From JBBQIY01 sp964618405 (GTDB taxonomy: Bacteria; Verrucomicrobiota; Kiritimatiellia; RFP12; UBA3636): a stretch of 11,049 nt of DNA. The stretch is from assembly GCA_964618405.1 (NCBI GenBank), contig CAZUAY010000127.1, positions 1-11,049 on the forward strand, written 5' to 3'. How positions within the stretch are numbered: position 1 is the first letter of the stretch; each line of letters begins with the position of its first letter. A program made the position numbers and the translations under genes. Below the pieces are notes generated by a model that was not told the origin of the DNA, searched no databases, and saw only the letters and a program-made list of their open reading frames with translations. Below are positions 1-5,398 of this stretch, piece by piece.

Positions 1-170
1 AGTTGAGGCAAAAACCCCTTGGGCGAAAATAAAATAGCGAATCCGTCGTAAAAAACCGATTCTCAAGCCCGCTTTTGTGCCTTTTTTGCGCATGATCGGT
101 CGGATCAGGCGGCTAGCAACCAGATCGGACGGATCCTATTCTGCCGTCGCGTGCGGTGATGTCCGAGTTT

Positions 171-206
171 TCGATACAATCGATATTATCGACATTATCG
201 ATTCCG
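171..206. repeat. Degenerate nonamer tandem repeat (TCGAYAYWA-like)
   Basis: Four consecutive 9-base units are visible: TCGATACAA, TCGATATTA, TCGACATTA and TCGATTCCG. The 9-base period matches that of the CAGGTCGGA repeat beside the assembly gap, although the sequence is different. No function is inferred. Confidence 0.6.
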
Positions 207-229
207 ATTACGATTTTCAAAAAATCAAC

Positions 230-258
230 TGGACAATCCGACAACGATACGCTAATTT
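230..258 (+). promoter_or_regulatory. Possible sigma-70-type promoter for glutamine synthetase
   Basis: TGGACA at 230-235 matches the -35 consensus at 5 of 6 positions. It is followed after 17 bases by TAATTT (253-258), a poor -10 match. Transcription would begin near 265, giving a leader of about 60 bases. The weak -10 element makes this tentative. Confidence 0.25.
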
Positions 259-290
259 AGGGTAGATTAGTCCTTTACACCGATACCCTA
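258..290. promoter_or_regulatory. Inverted repeat TAGGGTA / TACCCTA before glutamine synthetase
   Basis: A perfect 7-bp inverted repeat has arms at 258-264 and 284-290, separated by 19 bases. It ends 35 bases before the chosen start codon and overlaps the possible -10 element. It could be an operator or an RNA stem in the leader; the sequence alone cannot decide. Confidence 0.3.
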
Positions 291-325
291 TTACCGTGAT
301 ACACCAATTGCAAAAGCTTTATCCC

Positions 326-1828
326 ATGAATCTTGAATCCTGCATGACGCCCCATCCTATCGCCGCTTTTTTGAAGAAATCCCCTGATCAGTTTACGAAA
401 GCAGATCTCATTGGCTTCGTTAAAGAGACGGGGATCAAGATGGTGAATTTTATGTACCCGGGAGGCGATGGACGGCTCAAAACGCTTAATTTCGTCATCA
501 ATTGCGAAGAGCATCTTGATGCTGTTCTTACCTACGGCGAACGCATCGACGGCTCTAGCCTCTTTTCCTTTGTCGAAGCTTCAGGGAGCGACCTCTACGT
601 CGTGCCGCGCTTCCGTACCGCTTTCGTCGACCCGTTCGCCGAAATCCCCACGCTCGCACTACTTTGCTCTTACTTCAATAAGGACGGCGAGCCGCTTGAA
701 AGTGCCCCCGAATATACGCTCCAAAAAGCTTGCAACACCTTCACTGCGGCCACGGGCATGGAGTTTCAGGCCATGGGCGAACTCGAATACTACATCATCG
801 CCCCTAACGACCAGCTCTTCCATGCCGGCGATCAACGCGGCTATCATGAATCGGCCCCGTTCACCAAATTCAACGCATTCAGAGCGGAATGTTTACAGAC
901 CATCGCACAAGTCGGTTGCCAAGTTAAATACGGGCATAGCGAAGTCGGAAACTTTTTGGCCGATGGTAATATCTACGAGCAGAATGAAATCGAATTTCTG
1001 CCCCAAAACGCGACAGAAGCTGCAGACCAGCTCGTTCTGGCCAAGTGGATCATCCGCAATCTCGCTTACCAGTACGACCTTAATGTCACGTTCGCCCCAA
1101 AGATCACCGTCGGCAAAGCCGGTTCCGGTCTTCACGTGCACATGCGCCTGATGAAGGATGGCGTGAACCAGATGATTGCAGACGGCGTTCTCTCTGAAAG
1201 CGCACGCAAAGCGATCGCGGGCATGATGGTGCTGGCTCCGTCCATCACCGCTTTCGGCAACCCCTCCCCGACATCCTACTTCCGCCTCGTTCCTCACCAA
1301 GAAGCGCCCACCAGCATCTGCTGGGGCGATCGCAACCGCTCGGTACTCGTCCGCGTGCCCTTGGGCTGGACAAGCGGTACCGATCTCTGCGCCGCCGCCA
1401 ACCCGCTGGAGCCTGCCACCTACCAAATGACAGCAGAAAAACAGACCGTCGAAATTCGCTCCCCCGACGGCTCTGCCGAACTTTACCAGTTGCTCGCCAG
1501 CCTCGCGGTCGCCTGCCGACATGGATTCGAAATGGACAACGCTCTCGAGATTGCCAAACGCACCTACGTGAATGTCAATATCCACGCAAAGGACAATGCC
1601 ACCGTCATGAACAGTCTCGAAAGCCTGCCCGACTGTTGCGTCGACTCGGCAGACTGCCTGCAACGCCAGCGTGCTATCTATGAAGCGCACGGCGTGTTCA
1701 GCCCGGCCATGATCAATGGCATCATTGAAAAACTCAAGGCTTACGACGACAAGCATCTCCGCAAAAACCTAGAAGGTAAACCGGACGAACTTTGTGCACT
1801 TGTTGGCAAACACTTTCACTGCGGCTAA
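326..1828 (+). CDS. glnA: Glutamine synthetase, type I-like, long Bacteroidota/PVC subfamily
   Basis: This cytoplasmic enzyme makes glutamine from glutamate, ammonia and ATP. The chosen start gives 500 aa. In order there is an N-terminal beta-grasp domain (about 25-100) with GERIDGSSLFSF at 71-82, then the catalytic barrel. Metal-binding positions appear as GELEY (E152, E154), HSEVG (E206), NEIEF (E221) and GSGLHVH (H270). The substrate-binding loop reads SYFRLVPHQEAP (R320, flap Glu E326), followed by RNRSVLVR and VEIRSPDGS (E376, R378). The tyrosine adenylylation loop of enterobacterial GlnA (NLYDLP-like) is absent, so control by adenylylation is unlikely. The C-terminus FHCG is typical of the long subfamily as I remember it. 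ATG 326 was chosen over GTG 296 because it fits the usual N-terminus; no Shine-Dalgarno is visible at either, and ATG 344 is also possible. guaA follows after 46 bp, probably in the same transcript. Confidence 0.95.
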   Translation: MNLESCMTPHPIAAFLKKSPDQFTKADLIGFVKETGIKMVNFMYPGGDGRLKTLNFVINCEEHLDAVLTYGERIDGSSLFSFVEASGSDLYVVPRFRTAFVDPFAEIPTLALLCSYFNKDGEPLESAPEYTLQKACNTFTAATGMEFQAMGELEYYIIAPNDQLFHAGDQRGYHESAPFTKFNAFRAECLQTIAQVGCQVKYGHSEVGNFLADGNIYEQNEIEFLPQNATEAADQLVLAKWIIRNLAYQYDLNVTFAPKITVGKAGSGLHVHMRLMKDGVNQMIADGVLSESARKAIAGMMVLAPSITAFGNPSPTSYFRLVPHQEAPTSICWGDRNRSVLVRVPLGWTSGTDLCAAANPLEPATYQMTAEKQTVEIRSPDGSAELYQLLASLAVACRHGFEMDNALEIAKRTYVNVNIHAKDNATVMNSLESLPDCCVDSADCLQRQRAIYEAHGVFSPAMINGIIEKLKAYDDKHLRKNLEGKPDELCALVGKHFHCG

Positions 1829-1874
1829 GCCGCGACATAACCACTCGCTTACCGACTCAAAAAGGACTCCACAC

Positions 1875-3182
1875 ATGAAACAGGACATGATCGTCATTCT
1901 CGACCTTGGTAGCACCGAAACCACGACCCTCGCACGGCAAATCCGCGCGCTCGGCGTTTACAGCGAAATCCACCCGCACGACATCACCGCCGAAGAGTTG
2001 AAAAAATTGCCTAACGTCAAAGGTATCATCTTTTTCGGTGGCGTGAACCATGTTGTCGATGGTGTTGCGATCGATGTGAGTTCTGAAATCAGCGGTTCGC
2101 GCTTCCCTAAAATGGCGATTGCACATCCGCCCGCCAAATGTAAATTGCGATTCGATGCGTGGCCCAAGAGCCAGGCCGCTGTGAACAAAATCCTCAAACC
2201 ATTCTTATTCGAAACCTGTAAAGCCGAGAAGAACTGGAACATGAAGAATTTTGCGGCCGACCAGATTGACCGCATCCGCAAACAAGTTGGCAACCGCAAG
2301 GTGCTGCTGGCACTCTCGGGTGGCGTCGATAGTTCCGTTGTCGCCGCGCTCCTGATCAAGGCTGTCGGCCCGCAGCTCGAATGCGTGCACGTCAACCATG
2401 GCCTCATGCGCAAAGGCGAATCCGAAGATGTGGTCCGCGTCTTCCGCGATCAGTGGGGCGCTAACCTCACGTATGTTCAAGCTGAAGATCGTTTTTTGAA
2501 AAAGTTGAAGGGCGTCGAAGAACCCGAAGCAAAGCGCAAAATTATCGGGACGGAATTCATCCGCATCTTCGAAGAAGAAGCGCGAACCCACAAAGGCATC
2601 GACTTCCTCGCCCAAGGAACGATCTACCCTGATATTGTTGAGAGCGGAACGAAAACAGCCAAGTCCATCAAGAGCCATCACAATGTTGGCGGACTCCCAG
2701 CCGATTTGAAATTCGAGCTTGTTGAGCCGATTCGGCAACTGTTCAAAGACGAAGTTCGCGCCTGCGGTCTCGAGCTCGGACTTCCCGCAGAAATGGTTCA
2801 TCGCCAACCCTTCCCTGGACCCGGTCTCGGCGTGCGCTGCCTCGGTGCGATCACGAAAGACCGCCTCGAAGCCGTTCGCGAATCGGATGCGATTTTGCAG
2901 GAAGAATTTAAGAAAGCGGGCCTCGACAAAAAAGTCTGGCAATACTTCACCGTCGTTCCTAATTGCAGATCGACTGGCGTCCGCAACAATGCACGCTCCT
3001 ACGAATATCCCGTCATTATTCGCGCCGTCAACACCATCGATGCGATGCACGCCACCATCGAACAGATCGCGTGGCCGGTTCTTCTAAAAATTACCGATCG
3101 CATTCTCAAAGAAGTCGCCAACGTGAACCGCGTCTGTTACGACCTGAGCCCTAAGCCTGTTGCCACCATCGAATGGGAATAG
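1875..3182 (+). CDS. guaA: GMP synthase with degenerate, catalytically dead glutaminase domain
   Basis: GMP synthase converts XMP to GMP with ATP and ammonia, the ammonia normally released from glutamine by an N-terminal GATase domain. Here the protein is 435 aa; the family is usually about 510-525. The synthetase half is intact: PP-loop LSGGVDSS (147-154), LAQGTIYPDIVES, IKSHHNVGGLP, RQPFPGPGLGVR (310-321) and C-terminal KPVATIEWE. The GATase half is only about 120 residues. It keeps the first strands (VILDLGS, LGVYSEIHPHD, GIIFFGG) and the last piece (LKPFLFETC). Where the nucleophile elbow GICYG should be it reads AIAHP (Cys position is A83), and where QFHPE should be it reads RFDAW. These sites lie 11 residues apart instead of roughly 95, so about 85 residues are missing. 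The frame is open and the synthetase motifs are sound, so this is not a recent frameshift. ATG 1875 follows AAAGGA at 1861-1866. The likely consequence is ammonia dependence or a glutaminase supplied in trans. Confidence 0.93.
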   Translation: MKQDMIVILDLGSTETTTLARQIRALGVYSEIHPHDITAEELKKLPNVKGIIFFGGVNHVVDGVAIDVSSEISGSRFPKMAIAHPPAKCKLRFDAWPKSQAAVNKILKPFLFETCKAEKNWNMKNFAADQIDRIRKQVGNRKVLLALSGGVDSSVVAALLIKAVGPQLECVHVNHGLMRKGESEDVVRVFRDQWGANLTYVQAEDRFLKKLKGVEEPEAKRKIIGTEFIRIFEEEARTHKGIDFLAQGTIYPDIVESGTKTAKSIKSHHNVGGLPADLKFELVEPIRQLFKDEVRACGLELGLPAEMVHRQPFPGPGLGVRCLGAITKDRLEAVRESDAILQEEFKKAGLDKKVWQYFTVVPNCRSTGVRNNARSYEYPVIIRAVNTIDAMHATIEQIAWPVLLKITDRILKEVANVNRVCYDLSPKPVATIEWE

Positions 3183-3184
3183 AA

Positions 3185-3275
3185 GCATCAAGCGTCAACT
3201 AGTCAAACCTGCCCACTTTTTGCTCTGCCAAGATTCGGGCCTACGTGATCCTTTGACGCTTTGACCCTTTGATGC
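3185..3275. repeat. Inverted repeat just after guaA with internal octamer duplication
   Basis: The left arm GCATCAAGCGTCAA (3185-3198) is the reverse complement of TTGACGC...TTGATGC within 3253-3275, except that the right arm carries extra bases. The right arm itself consists of three octamers, CTTTGACG, CTTTGACC and CTTTGATG (3251-3274). It looks like a stem whose right side expanded by unit duplication. It lacks a T tract, so it is not a standard terminator. Confidence 0.5.
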
Positions 3276-3373
3276 TGGTTGTTTTAACTCGCACGACACT
3301 CCAACTGCCACAAACGGCTTACCGTGATGGTGGCACCTCACCTAGCTTCGCATGGAGGGTGCACGATATTGCG

Positions 3374-3428
3374 CAGGTCGGACAGGTCAGACAGGTCGGA
3401 CAAATGATGTGGCGTAGATTTTCGACTC
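3374..3428. repeat. 55-bp sequence, left copy, with CAGGTCGGA nonamers
   Basis: Begins with three 9-base units (CAGGTCGGA, CAGGTCAGA, CAGGTCGGA) and continues into unique-looking sequence up to the N gap. It is identical over all 55 bases to 3529-3583 on the other side of the gap. Confidence 0.85.
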
Positions 3429-3528
3429 NNNNNNNNNNNNNNNNNNNNNNNNNNNNNNNNNNNNNNNNNNNNNNNNNNNNNNNNNNNNNNNNNNNNNNNN
3501 NNNNNNNNNNNNNNNNNNNNNNNNNNNN
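3429..3528. other. Assembly gap of exactly 100 N
   Basis: One hundred consecutive N. A round 100 is the usual placeholder for a gap of unknown size. Both edges carry the same 55-bp sequence, so the true distance may be zero, or negative, or may hold further repeat copies. Confidence 0.98.
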
Positions 3529-3583
3529 CAGGTCGGACAGGTCAGACAGGTCGGACAAATGATGTGGCGTAGATTTTCGACTC
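3529..3583. repeat. 55-bp sequence, right copy
   Basis: Exact copy of 3374-3428, starting at the first base after the gap and ending in TTTTCGACTC; the sequence then diverges into new DNA. See the finding on assembler overlap. Confidence 0.85.
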
Positions 3584-3604
3584 GCCACAATCTCGGATAC
3601 TACT

Positions 3605-3632
3605 CCCTACGCCCTACGCCTTACGCCCTACC
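3605..3632. repeat. Heptamer tandem repeat CCCTACG
   Basis: Four 7-base units: CCCTACG, CCCTACG, CCTTACG and CCCTACC. One of several intergenic 7-base-period tracts in the window. Confidence 0.7.
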
Positions 3633-3666
3633 CCTCCTTAAGGCGAGTCATTTTGACCCAATCAAA

Positions 3667-3681
3667 GAGACAACATGTCTC
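3667..3681. promoter_or_regulatory. Palindrome GAGACA-N3-TGTCTC, candidate activator site
   Basis: Perfect 6-bp arms with a 3-base spacer, located 52 bp upstream of the sigma-54 -24 element. That is a plausible place for an enhancer-binding activator, which sigma-54 promoters require. The half site ACATGTCTC also recurs at 3757-3765, close to the predicted transcription start. The binding protein is unknown. Confidence 0.35.
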
Positions 3682-3732
3682 AATTGTTGCGTTTTCACTT
3701 GTTTTATAAGCGAATTATTCATTTTTTTGCGC

Positions 3733-3749
3733 TTGGCACGTGCGTTGCT
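3733..3749 (+). promoter_or_regulatory. Sigma-54 (RpoN) -24/-12 promoter of the Hsp20 pair
   Basis: TTGGCACG (3733-3740), four bases, then TTGCT (3745-3749) match the sigma-54 consensus TGGCACG-N4-TTGCW without a mismatch. The invariant GG (3735-3736) and GC (3747-3748) are exactly 10 bases apart. Transcription should start near 3760, leaving a leader of about 36 bases before the first Hsp20 start codon. No CIRCE (HrcA) operator is visible. Confidence 0.8.
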
Positions 3750-3761
3750 AACTTATACATG

Positions 3762-3777
3762 TCTCCCCCAACGGAGA
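3762..3777 (+). promoter_or_regulatory. Short stem-loop at the 5' end of the Hsp20 leader
   Basis: TCTCC (3762-3766) can pair with GGAGA (3773-3777) around the six-base loop CCCAAC. The stem would sit at the very start of the mRNA, just before the AAGGA Shine-Dalgarno (3781-3785), which it leaves unpaired. It may stabilise the transcript; five base pairs is little evidence. Confidence 0.25.
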
Positions 3778-3795
3778 TGAAAGGAAAGCAAAAAA

Positions 3796-4203
3796 ATGAA
3801 TAACCAAACCTTCTTTAATATCAACCCATGGAACGTACTCAGTGAGATGCTGAACTACGATAGGCCTTACAACAGCGTATTCCGTACGTTGGCAAACCGC
3901 GCTGAAGGACGTTTCCCACCGGTCAACTGTTACACCAGCGACAAAGCCGTCGTTCTCGACATTGAATTGCCGGGGAAGAAAGCGTCTGATGTCGACATCG
4001 ATCTCGAGCCTCAGGCCGTCATGATCGAAGGAAAAGGCAGTGGCGAACCTGCGCAAGGCGCATTCAAACGTCGCTTCGAACTTGACTTCACGATCGACAC
4101 CGAAAAGACGAGCGCGACGTTCAAGAACGGCATCCTCCGCATTGAGCTTCCTAAAGCCGAGCAGACCGCCCTCAAGCGAGTCAAGATCGGAACAGCGGAC
4201 TAA
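3796..4203 (+). CDS. Hsp20-family small heat-shock protein, first of a pair
   Basis: An ATP-independent chaperone that holds unfolding proteins in the cytoplasm. It has 135 aa, a normal size for bacterial Hsp20. A variable N-terminal arm (about 1-38, rich in Asn and aromatics) precedes the alpha-crystallin domain (about 39-131). That domain begins with FPPVNCYTSDKAVVLDIELPG (written here as two parts: FPPVNCYTSDK and AVVLDIELPG) and contains the hallmark FKNGILRIELPK near 109-120. The C-terminal tail is very short (IGTAD), with VKI as the nearest thing to the I-x-I motif that helps oligomer assembly. AAGGA at 3781-3785 precedes the ATG. The gene directly follows a consensus sigma-54 promoter and is followed 85 bp later by a second, divergent Hsp20 gene. 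The two paralogues may form mixed oligomers, which is an inference. Confidence 0.93.
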   Translation: MNNQTFFNINPWNVLSEMLNYDRPYNSVFRTLANRAEGRFPPVNCYTSDKAVVLDIELPGKKASDVDIDLEPQAVMIEGKGSGEPAQGAFKRRFELDFTIDTEKTSATFKNGILRIELPKAEQTALKRVKIGTAD

Positions 4204-4288
4204 GTCTTAACCGTTGCGGATTGCCTAGCGAATCCTAACACTCCGTAGCCCAACAAAGGAAAACGACTTTTAACGAGAGGAGATTAAC

Positions 4289-4663
4289 ATGAAAAATGAA
4301 GTAAGCGAAGTTAAAGATAAGAAACTGGAGTATGCGACCGTGACTCCGACTGTCTTCGTCAACGAAAGCAAAGACGGTTACGAGATCACCTTCGAGATGC
4401 CGGGCGTTGGCAAGGAAGATGTTGACCTCAACATCGAAAACAGAACCTTGACGCTCAGAGCCACAACCCGTTTCGCACCGCCCGATGGCTTCGCATGCGA
4501 ACGACGCGAGTTCCCGATCTGCAACTATGCAGTTTCGCTAGACTTGCCGGAGCATGCCGACACGTCGACCATCCAGGGATCGGTATCCAACGGAATCCTG
4601 ACGGCCAAGCTCTCGAAGCGAGCTGAGCTCAAACCCCGCAAAATCGACATCACCGTCGACTAA
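4289..4663 (+). CDS. Hsp20-family small heat-shock protein, second of a pair
   Basis: A second small chaperone of 124 aa that differs clearly from its neighbour. The N-terminal arm is short and charged (1-17, KNEVSEVKDKK), unlike the Asn/aromatic arm of the first copy. The alpha-crystallin domain (about 18-122) shows TPTVFVNESKDGYEITFEMPG (in two pieces: TPTVFVNESKDG and YEITFEMPG) and the hallmark VSNGILTAKLSK at 99-110; it closes with KPRKIDITVD. The loop around 61-76 (RFAPPDGFACERREFP) is Pro and Arg rich. A strong GAGAGGAG Shine-Dalgarno (4275-4282) precedes the ATG by six bases, better than that of the first gene. No separate promoter was found in the 85-bp gap, and an intrinsic terminator follows 14 bp after the stop, so the two genes probably form one sigma-54-driven transcript. 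Confidence 0.93.
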   Translation: MKNEVSEVKDKKLEYATVTPTVFVNESKDGYEITFEMPGVGKEDVDLNIENRTLTLRATTRFAPPDGFACERREFPICNYAVSLDLPEHADTSTIQGSVSNGILTAKLSKRAELKPRKIDITVD

Positions 4664-4677
4664 ACACAAAACATAAA

Positions 4678-4705
4678 GGAGCACGGGTCACCGTGCTCCG
4701 TTTTT
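4678..4705 (+). terminator. Intrinsic terminator of the Hsp20 operon
   Basis: A perfect 9-bp stem, GGAGCACGG (4678-4686) with CCGTGCTCC (4691-4699), closes a GTCA tetraloop and is followed by GTTTTTG. It lies 14 bases after the second Hsp20 stop codon. This is a textbook Rho-independent terminator. Confidence 0.92.
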
Positions 4706-4790
4706 GTTTGCGATTTAGGCACAGCAGAAAGGGCTGAGATAGCTGTGATTTCACATAACGTTTCTGGTTGATTTCGAGACGCGCAAAATT

Positions 4791-4956
4791 CGGTCACTAG
4801 CAGCAATTCTAATTAGGGTCGTAAGAAGCGTGATTATTGTAGACGCGGCGTCCTCGCCGCGTAAAGTTTTGAGGGGAAACGCGGCGAGGACGCCGCGTCT
4901 ACTGCGTGCGACCGTCATAATTAGAATTGCTCTTGCCCAACCTTAGTGACTGACCG
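4791..4956. repeat. Nested palindromic element (MITE- or REP-like)
   Basis: Outer arms AGCAATTCTAATTA (4802-4815) and its exact reverse complement (4918-4931) enclose a second, 24-bp perfect inverted repeat (4839-4862 with 4879-4902, loop 4863-4878). A further GGTCG/CGACC pair (4817-4821, 4909-4913) lies between them. Each 24-bp arm contains its own palindrome, ACGCGGCG...CGCCGCGT, so the DNA can fold as one long hairpin or as two small ones. Beyond the outer arms, CGGTCACTA (4791-4799) is mirrored by TAGTGAC-TGA-CCG (4944-4956). No open frame lies inside. The element occupies most of the stretch between the Hsp20 terminator and the Bro-N gene; the remainder (4706-4790) shows nothing recognisable. 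Confidence 0.85.
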
Positions 4957-4971
4957 ATTACAAATTCTCGC

Positions 4972-5000
4972 TTGTTTATCGTTTTTTACTCTGCTACCAT
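4972..5000 (+). promoter_or_regulatory. Possible promoter of the Bro-N gene
   Basis: TTGTTT (4972-4977) and TACCAT (4995-5000) are separated by 17 bases. Both are partial matches to the sigma-70 consensus. The start codon follows 44 bases after the -10 element. Confidence 0.3.
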
Positions 5001-5044
5001 ACAACTGAATTCGGTTACTTTATTCTGTTGTAGAGGGATCACCT

Positions 5045-5398
5045 ATGAGCAAAGAAAAAGCACTGGCTGTATTTGAGGACTATAAGATCCGCCGCATCTA
5101 CGATGAGAAGGCGGAGACTTGGTATTTTTCCGTGGTAGATATTGTTGCGGCGCTGACCCAGCAGCCGGATTTTCAAGTAACCCGCAAATATTGGAACAAA
5201 TTGAAAGAGCGGCTCAAGAAGGAAGGCAGTCAGTCGGTGACAAATTGTCACCAACTGAAATTGCCGGCAGCAGACGGAAAATTTTACCTCACCGACGTGG
5301 CCGATCCCGAAACGCTCTTGCGCCTGATCCAGTCGGTGCCCAGTCCCAAAGCAGAGCCAATCAAATCGGCGATCCTCAGCCTCTTTGCTCTGCCGTAA
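5045..5398 (+). CDS. Truncated Bro-N domain protein (phage antirepressor-like)
   Basis: The first 107 or so residues closely resemble the N-terminal Bro-N DNA-binding domain of phage and plasmid antirepressor-like proteins: FEDYKIRRIYDEKAETWYFS, VVDIVAALTQQPDF, RKYWNKLKERLKKEGSQS, LPAADGKFYLTDVADPETLL, RLIQSVPSPKAEPIK. Full-length relatives, as I recall them, are about 250-300 aa and continue after PIK with WLAKVGYER. Here the match stops at PIK and is replaced by the ten-residue tail SAILSLFALP, which is the antisense of the glycerate kinase 3' end. The gene therefore appears to have lost its second half, and it overlaps the convergent kinase gene by 23 bp. GAGGG at 5033-5037 is a reasonable Shine-Dalgarno for ATG 5045. 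It may be a decaying pseudogene, or it may still express the DNA-binding domain alone. Such genes often travel on mobile DNA, but no mobility gene is present here. Confidence 0.8.
   Translation: MSKEKALAVFEDYKIRRIYDEKAETWYFSVVDIVAALTQQPDFQVTRKYWNKLKERLKKEGSQSVTNCHQLKLPAADGKFYLTDVADPETLLRLIQSVPSPKAEPIKSAILSLFALP

Larger units (their letters stand above)
1..325. other. Non-coding leader region upstream of glutamine synthetase
   Basis: No convincing gene is visible. The one open frame on the plus strand (77-265) translates to low-complexity Ile/Asp repeats that come from the nonamer array at 171-206, and it has no recognisable domain. The region ends in the probable promoter and leader of the glutamine synthetase gene. 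No sigma-54 site of the quality seen upstream of the Hsp20 genes was found here. Confidence 0.6.
3183..3795. other. Repeat-rich intergenic region between guaA and the Hsp20 pair
   Basis: No gene is supported here. Open frames in this stretch run through the N block and translate the nonamer repeat as RSDRSD. The contents, in order, are an imperfect inverted repeat with octamer units, a 55-bp sequence on each side of a 100-N gap, a heptamer repeat, a small palindrome, and the sigma-54 promoter of the Hsp20 genes. No clear intrinsic terminator for guaA was found. Confidence 0.7.

Noticed and set aside
893..1756. 287-aa open frame antisense to glutamine synthetase
   Set aside because: It is a shadow of a strongly conserved gene on the other strand and shows no recognisable motif.
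1794..1874. Longer GuaA beginning at ATG 1794
   Set aside because: It would overlap the glutamine synthetase gene and add 27 residues with no family counterpart. ATG 1875 has a Shine-Dalgarno and begins at the family N-terminus.
3310..3335. Second sigma-54-like site around GTGGCACCTCACC
   Set aside because: TGGCAC is present, but the downstream GC lies 11 rather than 10 bases from GG and the -12 box does not match.
3269..3590. Open frames spanning the N block on both strands
   Set aside because: They exist only because N codons do not stop translation. The readable parts encode the nonamer repeat.
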